Of a stretch of DNA of 25,373 nucleotides, positions 5,553 to 14,147 are shown piece after piece (position 1 is the stretch's first letter; every line of letters begins with the position of its first letter). Both the position numbers and the translations under genes were made by a program. The stretch is from a virus. The notes under the pieces were generated by a model. The model ran no database searches. It saw nothing but the letters and a program-made list of their open reading frames with translations, and had not been told where the DNA came from. The stretch covers positions 1 through 25,373 of the IMG/VR virus record IMGVR_UViG_3300037507_000816; one strand, given 5' to 3'.

Positions 5553-7064
5553 ATGTCATTTAGTCGCCCAGGCGTTTATATTACAGAACGCCTATTACCA
5601 GCAACACTTCCGCAAGGACCAAGTGCTGATGCTGCTGGTGCAGTAGTTGCGCCTTTTGCACAGGGACCAGAAACGGTAACTCGTGTAACTTCTTGGTATG
5701 ACTTTACCAAGTACTTTGGTGGATATAACGCTTCTTATCCAGCAACATTTCAGGTAGCAGCATTCTTCCAAAACGGTGGACGCGAACTTTATGTTCAACG
5801 TCTACTTGCATCAAACGCTGTAAAAGCCGATACCGACCTAGTCGACAGTGGTAGCGCAGCACAAGTTAACATTCAATCAAAAAATGCTGGAACTGATGGA
5901 AACAGCCTTCGTGTTGTTCTTTCAGCAGGTCAGGTAGCCAGCACATACACACTTACTTTGTACAAAGAGTCAGGTGTAGCAAATGATATTTCTGACGACA
6001 TTCTTCTTGAGCGATATGAAAACATCGTTTTTGATGATGACACGTCAAGTGATTACGCAGAAACAGTTATAAACGTTGTTTCACCTAACATCACAGTAGC
6101 AGTTGATTCAGGTTATGCAGGACAGTCTTTGACTTCTGCAACCTATCCACTTGCAGGTGGTTCAAACGGAACTGCAACAGCATCTACTGATTACACCAAC
6201 TACAAGGCTGGTGGTTCATCAGTATTTACTAGATTCTCAAATCTTGAGCGTCCACTTGTAATGTTTCTTCCAGTTGTTAACGCTCTTGCTTCTGGAACAA
6301 CAGCAGTATTTGATGCAGCAACTTCTTGGGCAGAAGATAACAACGGATTCGTTGTTGTTGATACTGACCCAGATTTAACTCCAGCAAACGCTGTTAGCGC
6401 TGCTGCTGCTCTTGCAGATACCAGTTTTGCTGCTGTCTATTACCCGCAATACTTCATTGCTGACCCACTAGGACGTGGCGCTGGTGCGCTTCGTAAAATT
6501 GGGCCATCAGGTGCTCTTGCAGGTATCTACCTTGCAAACGATGCATCACGTGGTGTATTTAAGGCTCCAGCAGGTGTAGGAGTTGTTCTTCAAGGTGCAG
6601 TTGTTATGGAGAGAACCTTCACATCAACTGAACTCGATACAATGAACGCAAGCACATCGCCAGTCAACGCAATTCGTGCTCTTCCAGGTGCAGGCATCTG
6701 CGTCATGGGCGCACGCACGCTCAAGCAGGATGGAACAGCAAACAAGTATGTCAACATGCGTCGTTCGCTTATCTACATTCGCAAGCAATTAAAGAACCTC
6801 ACAGAGTTTGCAATATTTGAAAACAATGATGAAAAACTATGGGCATCACTGCGCACCGTAATCTCTTCATTCTTAGTTGAATATAAGAATCAGGGTGGTT
6901 TACGAGGTGCTACAAACACTGATGCTTTCTTTATCAAGTGTGATGGTGAAAATAACACCGCACAATCAATTGCAAACGGAGAGGTACGCATCCAAGTGGG
7001 TGTCGCACTCCAGTATCCAGCAGAATTCGTTGTCATTGACCTAAGTCAAAAGACCGCGAATTAA
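5553..7064 (+). CDS. Tail sheath protein
   Basis: A 503-residue contractile tail sheath subunit. The N-terminus SFSRPGVYITER is the classic sheath start, followed by GAVVAPFAQGPETVTRVTSW, FTKYFGGY and FFQNGGRELYVQRLL (about 70-84), all typical of sheath domain I. The C-terminal half has NAIRALPGAGICVMGARTLK (about 370-389), KYVNMRRSLIYIRKQLKN and FIKCDGENNT with a final VALQYPAEFVVIDLSQ strand, which belongs to the conserved sheath core that exchanges strands between subunits. TTAGGAGAAAAG precedes ATG 5553. Length is usual for the family. It defines the phage as contractile-tailed. Confidence 0.95.
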   Translation: MSFSRPGVYITERLLPATLPQGPSADAAGAVVAPFAQGPETVTRVTSWYDFTKYFGGYNASYPATFQVAAFFQNGGRELYVQRLLASNAVKADTDLVDSGSAAQVNIQSKNAGTDGNSLRVVLSAGQVASTYTLTLYKESGVANDISDDILLERYENIVFDDDTSSDYAETVINVVSPNITVAVDSGYAGQSLTSATYPLAGGSNGTATASTDYTNYKAGGSSVFTRFSNLERPLVMFLPVVNALASGTTAVFDAATSWAEDNNGFVVVDTDPDLTPANAVSAAAALADTSFAAVYYPQYFIADPLGRGAGALRKIGPSGALAGIYLANDASRGVFKAPAGVGVVLQGAVVMERTFTSTELDTMNASTSPVNAIRALPGAGICVMGARTLKQDGTANKYVNMRRSLIYIRKQLKNLTEFAIFENNDEKLWASLRTVISSFLVEYKNQGGLRGATNTDAFFIKCDGENNTAQSIANGEVRIQVGVALQYPAEFVVIDLSQKTAN

Positions 7065-7068
7065 TTCG
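7057..7068. other. 12-bp perfect palindrome across the sheath stop codon
   Basis: CGAATTAATTCG covers the sheath TAA (7062-7064) and ends at the first base of GAAGGAG, the tube gene's ribosome binding site. It may be chance in AT-rich DNA, or a site that adjusts the sheath-to-tube expression ratio. Confidence 0.3.
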
Positions 7069-7084
7069 AAGGAGAAATACATAA

Positions 7085-7717
7085 ATGCCAACAATAATCA
7101 ATAACCGCTCGACACTGGTAACCGACCCGTTACGTAATTTTCGGTTCCTTGTCCAGTTCAAACCTCTAACGGGATTCCCAGGAGCACTGGGCGGAACGTT
7201 ACGCAGTGGAGCCGTAAACTCTGTTTCTTTTGGGTTTACCTCTGTATCAGGTCTGTCAGTAACTACAGACTCTATCCCTTACCGTGAGGGTGGGTACAAC
7301 ACAACCGTTCACCAGATTCCTGGTCAAACCACATTTACGCCGCTCACACTACAGCGTGGTGTAATGCTTGGAACAAATCAGAACTGGGAATGGATGCGCC
7401 TTCTGTTTGCAACAGTTGCAGCAGGTGGCAGCACACGTTCAATTGCAGAAAACTTCCGTTGCAATATTGAAGTATCTGTTCTTTCACATCCAATTCCTGC
7501 TTCAGGTGCTGGAGACCCAAATGCTGCTGCTACTGACCATGTAGCAAAACGTATTGAGGTCTACAACGCATGGCCTACATCTGTGGCATACTCTGACCTC
7601 AACGCAGGTGACAATGCACTTCTAGTTGAACAAGTTACCTTCGTACACGAAGGCTTTGATATCAACTGGGGTACAGCGCTTACAGCAGCAGGACAAGCAC
7701 CAGACTTCGCAGACTAA
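7085..7717 (+). CDS. Tail tube protein (T4 gp19-like)
   Basis: A 210-residue inner tail tube subunit, the hexamer that stacks inside the sheath. It has the typical gp19-like order: DPLRNFRFLVQF (about 15-26), SFGFTSVSGLSVTTDSIPYR with EGGYNTTVHQIPGQ (about 49-82), FTPLTLQRGVM, and a C-terminal RIEVYNAWPTSVAYSDLNAG with LLVEQVTFVHEGFDI. The 'Y.EGGyN...h.ipGq..f.pitL.RG' run is diagnostic. GAAGGAGAAATAC precedes ATG 7085. It follows the sheath by 20 nt, the universal order for contractile tails. The insert around 110-150 is somewhat longer than in minimal tubes. Confidence 0.93.
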   Translation: MPTIINNRSTLVTDPLRNFRFLVQFKPLTGFPGALGGTLRSGAVNSVSFGFTSVSGLSVTTDSIPYREGGYNTTVHQIPGQTTFTPLTLQRGVMLGTNQNWEWMRLLFATVAAGGSTRSIAENFRCNIEVSVLSHPIPASGAGDPNAAATDHVAKRIEVYNAWPTSVAYSDLNAGDNALLVEQVTFVHEGFDINWGTALTAAGQAPDFAD

Positions 7718-7729
7718 CAAAGGAACATA

Positions 7730-8533
7730 ATGTCGAAAACAATTAGTGCAGCGGCTAATCCCGCATTGGCAAATAAAATGTTAAGTGATGTTGTGGAAGA
7801 AAAACCACAGCAAAAAGAAATAAAGATTACTTCTCCTTCGAACAATATCGTGACTCTCCCTGGTGGCTATATAACAGCCACTGGGGAAGTCATCGATGAA
7901 GCAGAGGTAAGAGAACTTACTGGCGCAGATGAAGAAGCAATAGCAAAAGCCCCAAATGTGGGAAGAGCACTGTTAACTATTCTGCAAAGAGGTACTGTAA
8001 GAATAGGAGAAGAACGGGCAGACGATAAAGTCCTAGATGGTATTTTATCTGCAGACCGTGATGTTCTTCTTCTTGCAATATTCAAAGCCACTTTTGGAAA
8101 CACAACAGTGATTCCTGTTTACATTGATGGAGAGATGAAAGAAGTTGAAGTAGACCTTAATGTGGATATACCAATTAAGACTCTATCGGACAAAGTAAAT
8201 GACCGCTATTTTACTGTAAAGGGCAAAAAGAACCTGTACACCGTGCAACTTCCAACAGGCAAGACTCACAGAGAAATGATTAAAAACTCTGAGAAGTCAT
8301 CTGCTGAATTGACTACTTTAATGTTAGAAGGAACTGTTACAGAAATAAATGGAACACCAGTCCTAAGTAAATCCCAGGTACAAACTCTCGGAATTCAAGA
8401 CCGTAAAATCATCATTGATGAAATCAATAAAAGGCTTCCAGGGCCACAGTTCGACAATGTCACTGTGACTGACCCTGATACAGGAAAAGAGGTAAGTGTT
8501 CCCGTTAATTTCGGGACCTTATTTCGATTCTAA
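7730..8533 (+). CDS. Tail assembly chaperone / T4-type hub-assembly-like protein
   Basis: A 267-residue protein between tube and tape measure, the place of tail assembly chaperones (lambda G-like) and of T4-type baseplate assembly factors. The middle, AIFKATFGNTTVIPVYIDGE then VEVDLNVDIPIKTLSDKVND, and the C-terminus GPQFDNVTVTDPDTGKEVSV ending NFGTLFRF resemble T4-like baseplate-assembly proteins, where 'GPQFdeV.v.CP.CGke..vpl.lg.LFRF' is common; the usual Cys pairs are absent here. AGGAAC lies before ATG 7730. The gene overlaps the next ORF by 38 nt in the +1 frame. Whether both ORFs make one frameshifted product is unresolved. The positional call is stronger than the exact family. Confidence 0.65.
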   Translation: MSKTISAAANPALANKMLSDVVEEKPQQKEIKITSPSNNIVTLPGGYITATGEVIDEAEVRELTGADEEAIAKAPNVGRALLTILQRGTVRIGEERADDKVLDGILSADRDVLLLAIFKATFGNTTVIPVYIDGEMKEVEVDLNVDIPIKTLSDKVNDRYFTVKGKKNLYTVQLPTGKTHREMIKNSEKSSAELTTLMLEGTVTEINGTPVLSKSQVQTLGIQDRKIIIDEINKRLPGPQFDNVTVTDPDTGKEVSVPVNFGTLFRF

Positions 8534-8681
8534 CGTAACGAGTTATGAAACACTCATTGCGGAGTGGGCAGCGCTCACTAGGTCTTTTAAAGGCTGGACA
8601 CTAACGGAGATAAAAACGTTATCTCCACGAGAACGTAAAAACTGGCTAGAAGTAGCCCGTTATGTCAGGGAAAGGGATTAG
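8496..8681 (+). CDS. Second tail-chaperone-like ORF, start or frameshift unresolved
   Basis: An open frame of 61 codons from GTG 8496 to TAG 8681, immediately before the tape measure. The segment SYETLIAEWAALTRSFKGWT then LTEIKTLSPRERKNWLEVAR looks like the 'T' part of G/GT chaperones or the small second T4-type assembly protein ('...l..lp..er.wl...'). There is no ATG. GTG 8496 has AGGAAAAGAGG upstream, with the last GG only 3 nt from the GTG and AGGA about 10 nt away, so separate initiation is possible. The alternative is a +1 (or -2) frameshift in 8496-8533; an in-frame TAA at 8493 limits it to that window. Real coding is likely from position and composition. Confidence 0.6.
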   Translation: MFPLISGPYFDSNVTSYETLIAEWAALTRSFKGWTLTEIKTLSPRERKNWLEVARYVRERD

Positions 8682-8682
8682 T

Positions 8683-11199
8683 ATGGCAAATAATAAAATG
8701 CTGTCTAATGTTCGTGACCTGACTACTGCCGTTGGTCAACTGCAACAAAAAATTGACGCCCTATATAACTCTCTAGATAAAGTTTCAGGTAAAGCAACTG
8801 AGGCTCTAGGGGGTGCGCAAGGCGTTCTACAATCTGGTGGGCAAATAGGCGTTGGTCAAGGCTCTACAACAATGAACCTTGGTTCAGACAACGCCAAATT
8901 CCCAACTTCACAACCATCTTCTGGCGGCAAGATGATGCCCTCAAGTCTTGGAAACTTTAGTTTCTCGTGGCAATTTAGACAGGGAAATCCAGAAGCAAGT
9001 TTAATGACTTCGCAGGCTGGTGGTGGAGGCGGAGGCGGTGGAGACACTGGAAAATTCTTTGGTCCAATTGATGCTTTTAAATACGGATTTAAAGGTGCAG
9101 CAAAAGTTGGATTAGGTGTTGCTGCAGGTATGTATGCTGCTGCGCCAGATGTGTCTCTTCTTGGACAACGAAGTATTGGGCTAGAGCAAGCACTGCGTCT
9201 TGGCACTGGTACTAGACAAATGCTTAATCAACAGTTAACTGGTGGATTAAGAAATGCAATGTCAAGCGTTGGTTCTGACGCAATAGTTGCTCCAATTCTT
9301 GCAAGCCGTGGCTTTATGCCAGGAACGTCTAACTATAAAATGATGGTAGGTGAAACGGCTGGAGCGTTTAGGTATTTAGGAATTGACAATGCTGCTGCTG
9401 CAAGTGCGTTAGCCAGTTTGCGTTCTGCGCCTACAGGAGCAGCGCTTTATAACCTTGGAATTAATACATACGATGCTTCTACTGGAAAGTTTAAATCTAC
9501 TGGTGCTATTGCTAAAGAGTTAATGAGTACATTAACTGCAGGTAGAGGAGCAACTCCAGAGCAAATTGCTTTTGCTATTCAATCAGGAACTTTATCAGGA
9601 ACTTTAACAGATTTATTTGGAACAGGCGCTGAAAGAGACATCATGCAAGTTGCCATGATGGATATTGCAAAAGGCAAAAATCCAGACCTTGCAATGCGTG
9701 GAGAAAAAGAAGCCATTCCTATTCTTGAAGGTGTTGGGCAAATGAATTATGCTCAAACAAGGCTATATGAAGCCTCAGAAGATAGAATGGTTGAAGGATT
9801 TAACAGAGCAGCAAAAGTTGTTGACGCGTTCAACAAAGCAATGGAAAAAGTAGTTGGTCCACTTGCAGAACTAAAGGGAGTTATTCAGGGCGCTGGTGGA
9901 ACAAATGTAGGAGAAGCCGTATCTACTGGTGCTCCTCTTATTGCTTTAGGGTTAAAAGATATGGCTAAATCATTAACCAGTCTTTTTCCAGGAATAGCAG
10001 GCGCAGGAATTGCTACTGGTCTTGCAACAGTTGCAGCAGGATTTGCTTCACTTACTGAAATTATGGATGACAAACCAAAAGGCGGAGGGTCATCAGGTTA
10101 TGGTGCATCATTTAACGCACAAAGATTGGGTGGAAAAGGCGGCGGTCTATACGCAGCACCAAGTGGCATGGTTACTGCAATGTTTGGCGCCCAAGATAAT
10201 TCATTATGGGCATCTTCAGGAGGAAAACACACAGGCACAGATATTGCAATGCCAGTAGGAACTCCTGTAGAAGCAGCCATGGATGGCACAGTATCTAGCA
10301 CAAATGCTGGAAATGAATACGGTACTTCCATAGTGCTTGACCATGGAAATGGTTATCAAACTGTTTATGGTCATTTAAGTGAACGCCTAGTAAACCTTGG
10401 AGATAAAGTTTCAAAGGGACAGAAGATTGCAAAATCTGGAGATACAGGTAACTCAACAGGACCACACCTTCATTACGAAGTTAGATTTGGACAAAACAAT
10501 CCAGTAGACCCATCATCTTTGAACACCGCATACACAGCCACTGGAGTTAGCCCAATAGTTATTGAAAAAATGGGAAACAAATTATCAGGTTACATGGGCG
10601 CGAGCGCGGGAGCATCTGGTAATTACACAGGAAAAATGGGAACAGGAAGTCAAACTAATTGGGCATCTAAACTTCTTGGAAGTCTTGGAGCACCTGTTAC
10701 TGATGCAAACGTTGCAGCGCTAACAACTTGGGCTAGATTTGAAGGTGGACATTGGAAAAATAGTGCAAGTTTTAACCCATTAAACACAACTTTAGATTTG
10801 GGTGGAAATAAATCAATAAATAGCGTTGGAGTAAAGAAGTATGGGTCATGGGAAGAAGGTTTGACTGCAACAGTTAAAACACTTCTTGGAAATCGTTCCT
10901 CTGAAAGAGGATACGCTGCAATTGTAGATGCGTTAAAAAATAACGCGGGAACTTCAGCCGTATTATCTGCTGTAAACCAATCTGCTTGGGTTCATGGAGA
11001 AGGTAAAGCAAGTAACTACAACTTCCCACGTGGAGGTGGTGGTCCTGCAATGATGCAGGCTATGGATTCTGGAGCAAAAACGGTAAACATTACCGTTACA
11101 TTTAATCAAGCAGATGAAACCTCTGCAATGAAATTTGCTAAACAAGTGCAGTCATACCTTGATAGAGAAAATAATAACTCAATGATGGGGAGTAACTAA
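8683..11199 (+). CDS. Tape measure protein with M23 peptidase and lysozyme-like domains
   Basis: An 838-residue tape measure protein from ATG 8683, chosen over ATG 8662 because AGGGAAAGGG lies at the right distance and the earlier start overlaps the previous ORF. Residues 1-50 form a coiled coil, about 55-130 are Gly/Ser-rich, and 130-440 are Ala/Gly-rich helices with hydrophobic stretches. An M23 (lysostaphin-type) endopeptidase spans about 500-620: HTGTD gives H516 and D520, YGHL gives H564, and HLHYE gives H595 and H597, all zinc or catalytic positions present. A second domain at about 665-790 (WARFEGGHWK with E687, NPLNTT, Gly-Val-Lys-Lys-Tyr and GLTATVKTLL) looks like a lysozyme/glucosaminidase-type fold. 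The protein sets tail length and probably cuts peptidoglycan during injection. Confidence 0.9.
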   Translation: MANNKMLSNVRDLTTAVGQLQQKIDALYNSLDKVSGKATEALGGAQGVLQSGGQIGVGQGSTTMNLGSDNAKFPTSQPSSGGKMMPSSLGNFSFSWQFRQGNPEASLMTSQAGGGGGGGGDTGKFFGPIDAFKYGFKGAAKVGLGVAAGMYAAAPDVSLLGQRSIGLEQALRLGTGTRQMLNQQLTGGLRNAMSSVGSDAIVAPILASRGFMPGTSNYKMMVGETAGAFRYLGIDNAAAASALASLRSAPTGAALYNLGINTYDASTGKFKSTGAIAKELMSTLTAGRGATPEQIAFAIQSGTLSGTLTDLFGTGAERDIMQVAMMDIAKGKNPDLAMRGEKEAIPILEGVGQMNYAQTRLYEASEDRMVEGFNRAAKVVDAFNKAMEKVVGPLAELKGVIQGAGGTNVGEAVSTGAPLIALGLKDMAKSLTSLFPGIAGAGIATGLATVAAGFASLTEIMDDKPKGGGSSGYGASFNAQRLGGKGGGLYAAPSGMVTAMFGAQDNSLWASSGGKHTGTDIAMPVGTPVEAAMDGTVSSTNAGNEYGTSIVLDHGNGYQTVYGHLSERLVNLGDKVSKGQKIAKSGDTGNSTGPHLHYEVRFGQNNPVDPSSLNTAYTATGVSPIVIEKMGNKLSGYMGASAGASGNYTGKMGTGSQTNWASKLLGSLGAPVTDANVAALTTWARFEGGHWKNSASFNPLNTTLDLGGNKSINSVGVKKYGSWEEGLTATVKTLLGNRSSERGYAAIVDALKNNAGTSAVLSAVNQSAWVHGEGKASNYNFPRGGGGPAMMQAMDSGAKTVNITVTFNQADETSAMKFAKQVQSYLDRENNNSMMGSN

Positions 11200-12635
11200 T
11201 GCCAGGTCCTTCTTATAATAATCCACAACTTGAATACACTCGAAATAAAAAGAATAATGAAACTGCTGCACAACGTTTAAAAACTGAACGTGAAAAGGCA
11301 AAAGTTGCCGCAGACAATGCAAAAACTGCAGCGTCACTAAGAGACCAAATTTCTCAAAATAATAAAACTATTAATAATTTAAGTGCGATTATTAAAAGTG
11401 CTGAAATTACCAAAGCAGGGTATGTAACTCAGTACAATACTTTGACACGAGACTCTCTTAGTCCATCAAGTCCTGGGGGTGCAACCCAAACTTCAGGTGA
11501 GTTGGCAGCAATTGCATCTTATCAAACTCTGATAACTGGAAGAGAACAAGTAATTACCACATCAAAAAACAACATTAAAAATCTAAAGAACAAAAATGAC
11601 GCTATTACAAAACAAATTAATTCAATTTATAATATTAAGGCTGTTGGTGATTATAATTTAAGCACTGGAAAAGTGACCACTACTTCAAGTAGTGGGGGCA
11701 ACAAAAGCGGCGGCTCATCAGGTAACAAGAGAAAAGGAGAAGAACAAAAGCCAAAAGGACCATACAAATACAATCTTCCCTTAATTAAACCAGCCAGATT
11801 TTCTACGGGTTCTTCCGCACCTCTTACATCCTCATTAGGTGATGCATCTAATTTAATTAATACTCCAGGATTTAATACAACTGATGCTGAAAATTATTGG
11901 AAAGAAAGTCCAGGTAGGGGAGTTCTTAGAGTAAACCGCGAGTGGATGAAGGCTATTTTAAACAGTACAACTACTGAAAAAGGAAACGTTCAAAAAGGAA
12001 ATCTTGATTTAGTTAACGGGGCATCCGTGCCTCAAAGAACTCCAGACAAACAACTTTATGGATTTAGGTTTTTATACAATCCAGAAAGAATACAGATGAT
12101 TTATGACATAAACGCAGATTTACATCCTGGAATGATTGCTACTGGAAAAGACGTGTTTTTGCCTTTAACAAAATCAAGTAGTGCAGTTTCTTTAGATTTA
12201 GTTCTAAACCGCATGGAAGACATGAAATACAGAACTAATCCTAGTTTAGCAATAAGAAGACAAGTTTATTTTGGTGGAGGAGAAACTGAAAGTCTTCTTC
12301 CAGATATAAAAGAAGTACATGAAAAGGGAACAATGTATGACATGGAGTATATGTTTAAAACAATGAATGCTCCACACGCTACTTTTAATTCTACGTATAA
12401 TGGAAAAACTGCAGATATGGGATTCATTCGTCCTACTATCCTTGAATTACATTTAGGAAATAGGCTGCGCTATCCAGTTCGAGTAATAAGCCTTGCAGTT
12501 GAACATAAGATATTTGACCCAAGAATGGTTCCCATCTTTTCAATTGTTAGAATTACATTTGGCAGATTTATTGAATTTGAAAATAAAAGAGAAACAGGTG
12601 GCAGCGGTGGCGGTGGAAGGCAGCAACTTAGATGA
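11199..12635 (+). CDS. Baseplate / tail-tip protein with N-terminal coiled coil
   Basis: A 478-residue protein coupled to the tape measure by TAATG. About residues 15-150 are predicted coiled coil (KKNNETAAQRLKTEREKAKV, then QISQNNKTINNLSAIIKSAE), and about 165-190 form a low-complexity linker (SSSGGNKSGGSSGNKRKGEE). The C-terminal 250 residues form a beta-rich tail domain: GFRFLYNPERIQMIYDINAD, then DVFLPLTKSSSAVSLDLVLN and RPTILELHLGNRLRYPVRVI. The 'F.f.yNPe.i' strand recalls the N-terminal domain of CIS7/Afp7-type baseplate proteins and tail-tip adaptors. The gene downstream carries the gp53/LysM-like part, so the two may form one baseplate unit. The exact T4 counterpart cannot be named. 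Confidence 0.65.
   Translation: MPGPSYNNPQLEYTRNKKNNETAAQRLKTEREKAKVAADNAKTAASLRDQISQNNKTINNLSAIIKSAEITKAGYVTQYNTLTRDSLSPSSPGGATQTSGELAAIASYQTLITGREQVITTSKNNIKNLKNKNDAITKQINSIYNIKAVGDYNLSTGKVTTTSSSGGNKSGGSSGNKRKGEEQKPKGPYKYNLPLIKPARFSTGSSAPLTSSLGDASNLINTPGFNTTDAENYWKESPGRGVLRVNREWMKAILNSTTTEKGNVQKGNLDLVNGASVPQRTPDKQLYGFRFLYNPERIQMIYDINADLHPGMIATGKDVFLPLTKSSSAVSLDLVLNRMEDMKYRTNPSLAIRRQVYFGGGETESLLPDIKEVHEKGTMYDMEYMFKTMNAPHATFNSTYNGKTADMGFIRPTILELHLGNRLRYPVRVISLAVEHKIFDPRMVPIFSIVRITFGRFIEFENKRETGGSGGGGRQQLR
11677..11695. other. 19-bp palindrome inside the coiled-coil tail gene
   Basis: CCACTACTT at 11677-11685 and AAGTAGTGG at 11687-11695 are exact reverse complements around one central C. It lies in the Thr/Ser/Gly linker region. 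It could be an mRNA hairpin that pauses translation between domains, a DNA-binding site, or chance. Confidence 0.5.
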
Positions 12636-12907
12636 TTTATTTAGATAGTCGTTATGCAGACGCTAGGCTGTATCGTGCATACGATTCAAGAACTGGTCAA
12701 TATCCTGTAACGGTACTACGTCAGTATCCAACTTATACAGTGTCTTTTTCCTATCATGAATGGACAGAAACAGACAGATTAGACGTTTTAGCGTTGAGAT
12801 ATTTAGGAAGTCCTTCTTTATGGTGGCAAATTATGGATGTAAATCCAGAAATAATTGACCCATTCAATATTCCTTATGGGACACAACTAAGGATTCCAAA
12901 TGACTAA
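12632..12907 (+). CDS. gp53/LysM-like baseplate protein
   Basis: A 91-residue protein starting at ATG 12632 (ATGA overlap). After the N-terminal YADARLYRAYDSRTGQ comes ETDRLDVLALRYLGSPSLWW with QIMDVNPEIIDPFNIPYGTQ and LRIP, which is the compact LysM-like signature of T4 gp53, P2 gpX-type and CIS7 C-terminal proteins ('D.ld.lA..ylG....wW.I.d.N....p..i..G..l.iP'). In T4, gp53 helps close the baseplate around the hub. Here the small domain is a separate gene between the coiled-coil tail protein and the hub. Peptidoglycan binding is possible for LysM folds but is usually lost in baseplate members. Confidence 0.8.
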   Translation: MIYLDSRYADARLYRAYDSRTGQYPVTVLRQYPTYTVSFSYHEWTETDRLDVLALRYLGSPSLWWQIMDVNPEIIDPFNIPYGTQLRIPND

Positions 12908-14147
12908 TCAATATGCATTTGATAACTCATTTAAAGTTACCTATCCTGATTTTCCTGGATTTGAAGAAATTCCAAGCACAATTAGATTAATTCAAAAATC
13001 AAGTCATCAGGATATAGTAGAGATACAGTACTTTAATGTTTCGTCTTTTTATCAAAATGCATTAAAACCTGGTTCTTTATTAAAAATAAACTGGATGAGT
13101 TCCTCAGTAAGAGGACAGTTTTTTGGACAAGTTGTAAGTGTACTTCCTACAAAAACTTTTGGACAAAATAACCCTACAATTATTAAGGCTATTGGAACTG
13201 GGTTATCTTTAAAAGAAAACACCCCTAAGATATGGTTAAACAAAACTGCTTCAGAAATTGTTCAAGAAATTGCTAAAAAATTTAAATTAAAACCAATAGT
13301 GTCTCCAACAAAAGTTAGGTTAACTCAAGAATCAATGGTTGGTCAAACCTATTGGCAAAAATTAAGAGAACTAGCAAACAAATCTGGGTACGTGTTTCAT
13401 GTATTTGAAACAGAACTCTATTTTGTTCCTTTTGATACTATGATAAATACTTTTATGGGAAGTATTCCTTTCCTATCTCTTGAAACAAACTATGGAGATG
13501 GGTATGACAATATTTATCAATCTAATCTTTTAGAATTTAAAACTGAAAGTTCTACAATCCCATCAGAGTCAAGGTATTCAAATAGAACAAAAAATATAAT
13601 GGGAATCGACCCATTTACTGGTAAAGTTTTTACTCATAAAACTTCTCCATCTGAGATTGGTAAAGCACTAAGAAAAAACACCACTACTCAAGTGTTTTCC
13701 GAACAGATGTTTGGAGTGACTGTGGGAAGCAAAGCGCTTGCAGAAAGTAGAGCAAAATCTGAGGCAATGGTCTCTTCGTTTAGTGAACACGCTAAAGGCA
13801 CGGCTCAAGGTGACCCAAGAATATCTCCATTTAAAACTATTCATATAGACGGAACAGGAACCTCTACAGATGGTTTTTGGATGGTAAAAGACGCTGAACA
13901 TTTCATGACACATGACGGCAGATACACGGTTGACTTTTCTTGTATGACTGATGGAACTGGTAATAACAAAACTTCATCATTTAGACAAACTCCAAGTAAA
14001 AGTGTCGCTGTAAGAAACGTTGCCTATGAACTAGCCTCTGGATTGCAGACAAAACCATCAGTAACTAAACTTAACTCAAATAGACTGTTAATAAAGCAGT
14101 CTGATAATGGTATACAGTTAAAACAAAGAAAATGGATAGGTAAATAA
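12900..14147 (+). CDS. Baseplate hub protein (gp27 / gpD-like)
   Basis: A 415-residue protein that fits the hub family (T4 gp27, P2 gpD, VgrG N-terminus). Features: an N-terminal strand set with LKPGSLLKINW and GQFFGQVVSVLPTKTFGQNN; then LNKTASEIVQEIAKKFKLKP and QESMVGQTYWQKLRELANKS followed by GYVFHVFETELYFVP (about 145-180), which is the characteristic 'q.ses.w.fl..lA...G..~.~~...L.F.P' block. KALAESRAKSEAMVSSFSEH (about 278-297) and a final HFMTHDGRYTVDFSC complete the second barrel. The hub trimer connects the tube to the spike. It overlaps its upstream neighbour by 8 nt and the downstream gp25-like gene by TAATG. Confidence 0.85.
   Translation: MTNQYAFDNSFKVTYPDFPGFEEIPSTIRLIQKSSHQDIVEIQYFNVSSFYQNALKPGSLLKINWMSSSVRGQFFGQVVSVLPTKTFGQNNPTIIKAIGTGLSLKENTPKIWLNKTASEIVQEIAKKFKLKPIVSPTKVRLTQESMVGQTYWQKLRELANKSGYVFHVFETELYFVPFDTMINTFMGSIPFLSLETNYGDGYDNIYQSNLLEFKTESSTIPSESRYSNRTKNIMGIDPFTGKVFTHKTSPSEIGKALRKNTTTQVFSEQMFGVTVGSKALAESRAKSEAMVSSFSEHAKGTAQGDPRISPFKTIHIDGTGTSTDGFWMVKDAEHFMTHDGRYTVDFSCMTDGTGNNKTSSFRQTPSKSVAVRNVAYELASGLQTKPSVTKLNSNRLLIKQSDNGIQLKQRKWIGK

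Noticed and set aside
8856-9206. Minus-strand frame of 116 codons with a proline run
   Set aside because: The proline run is the complement of the tape measure's glycine codons; no start signal.
10219-10530. M23 region as an independent endolysin gene
   Set aside because: It is in frame and continuous with the tape measure, without its own start signal or stop, so it is a domain and not a lysis gene.
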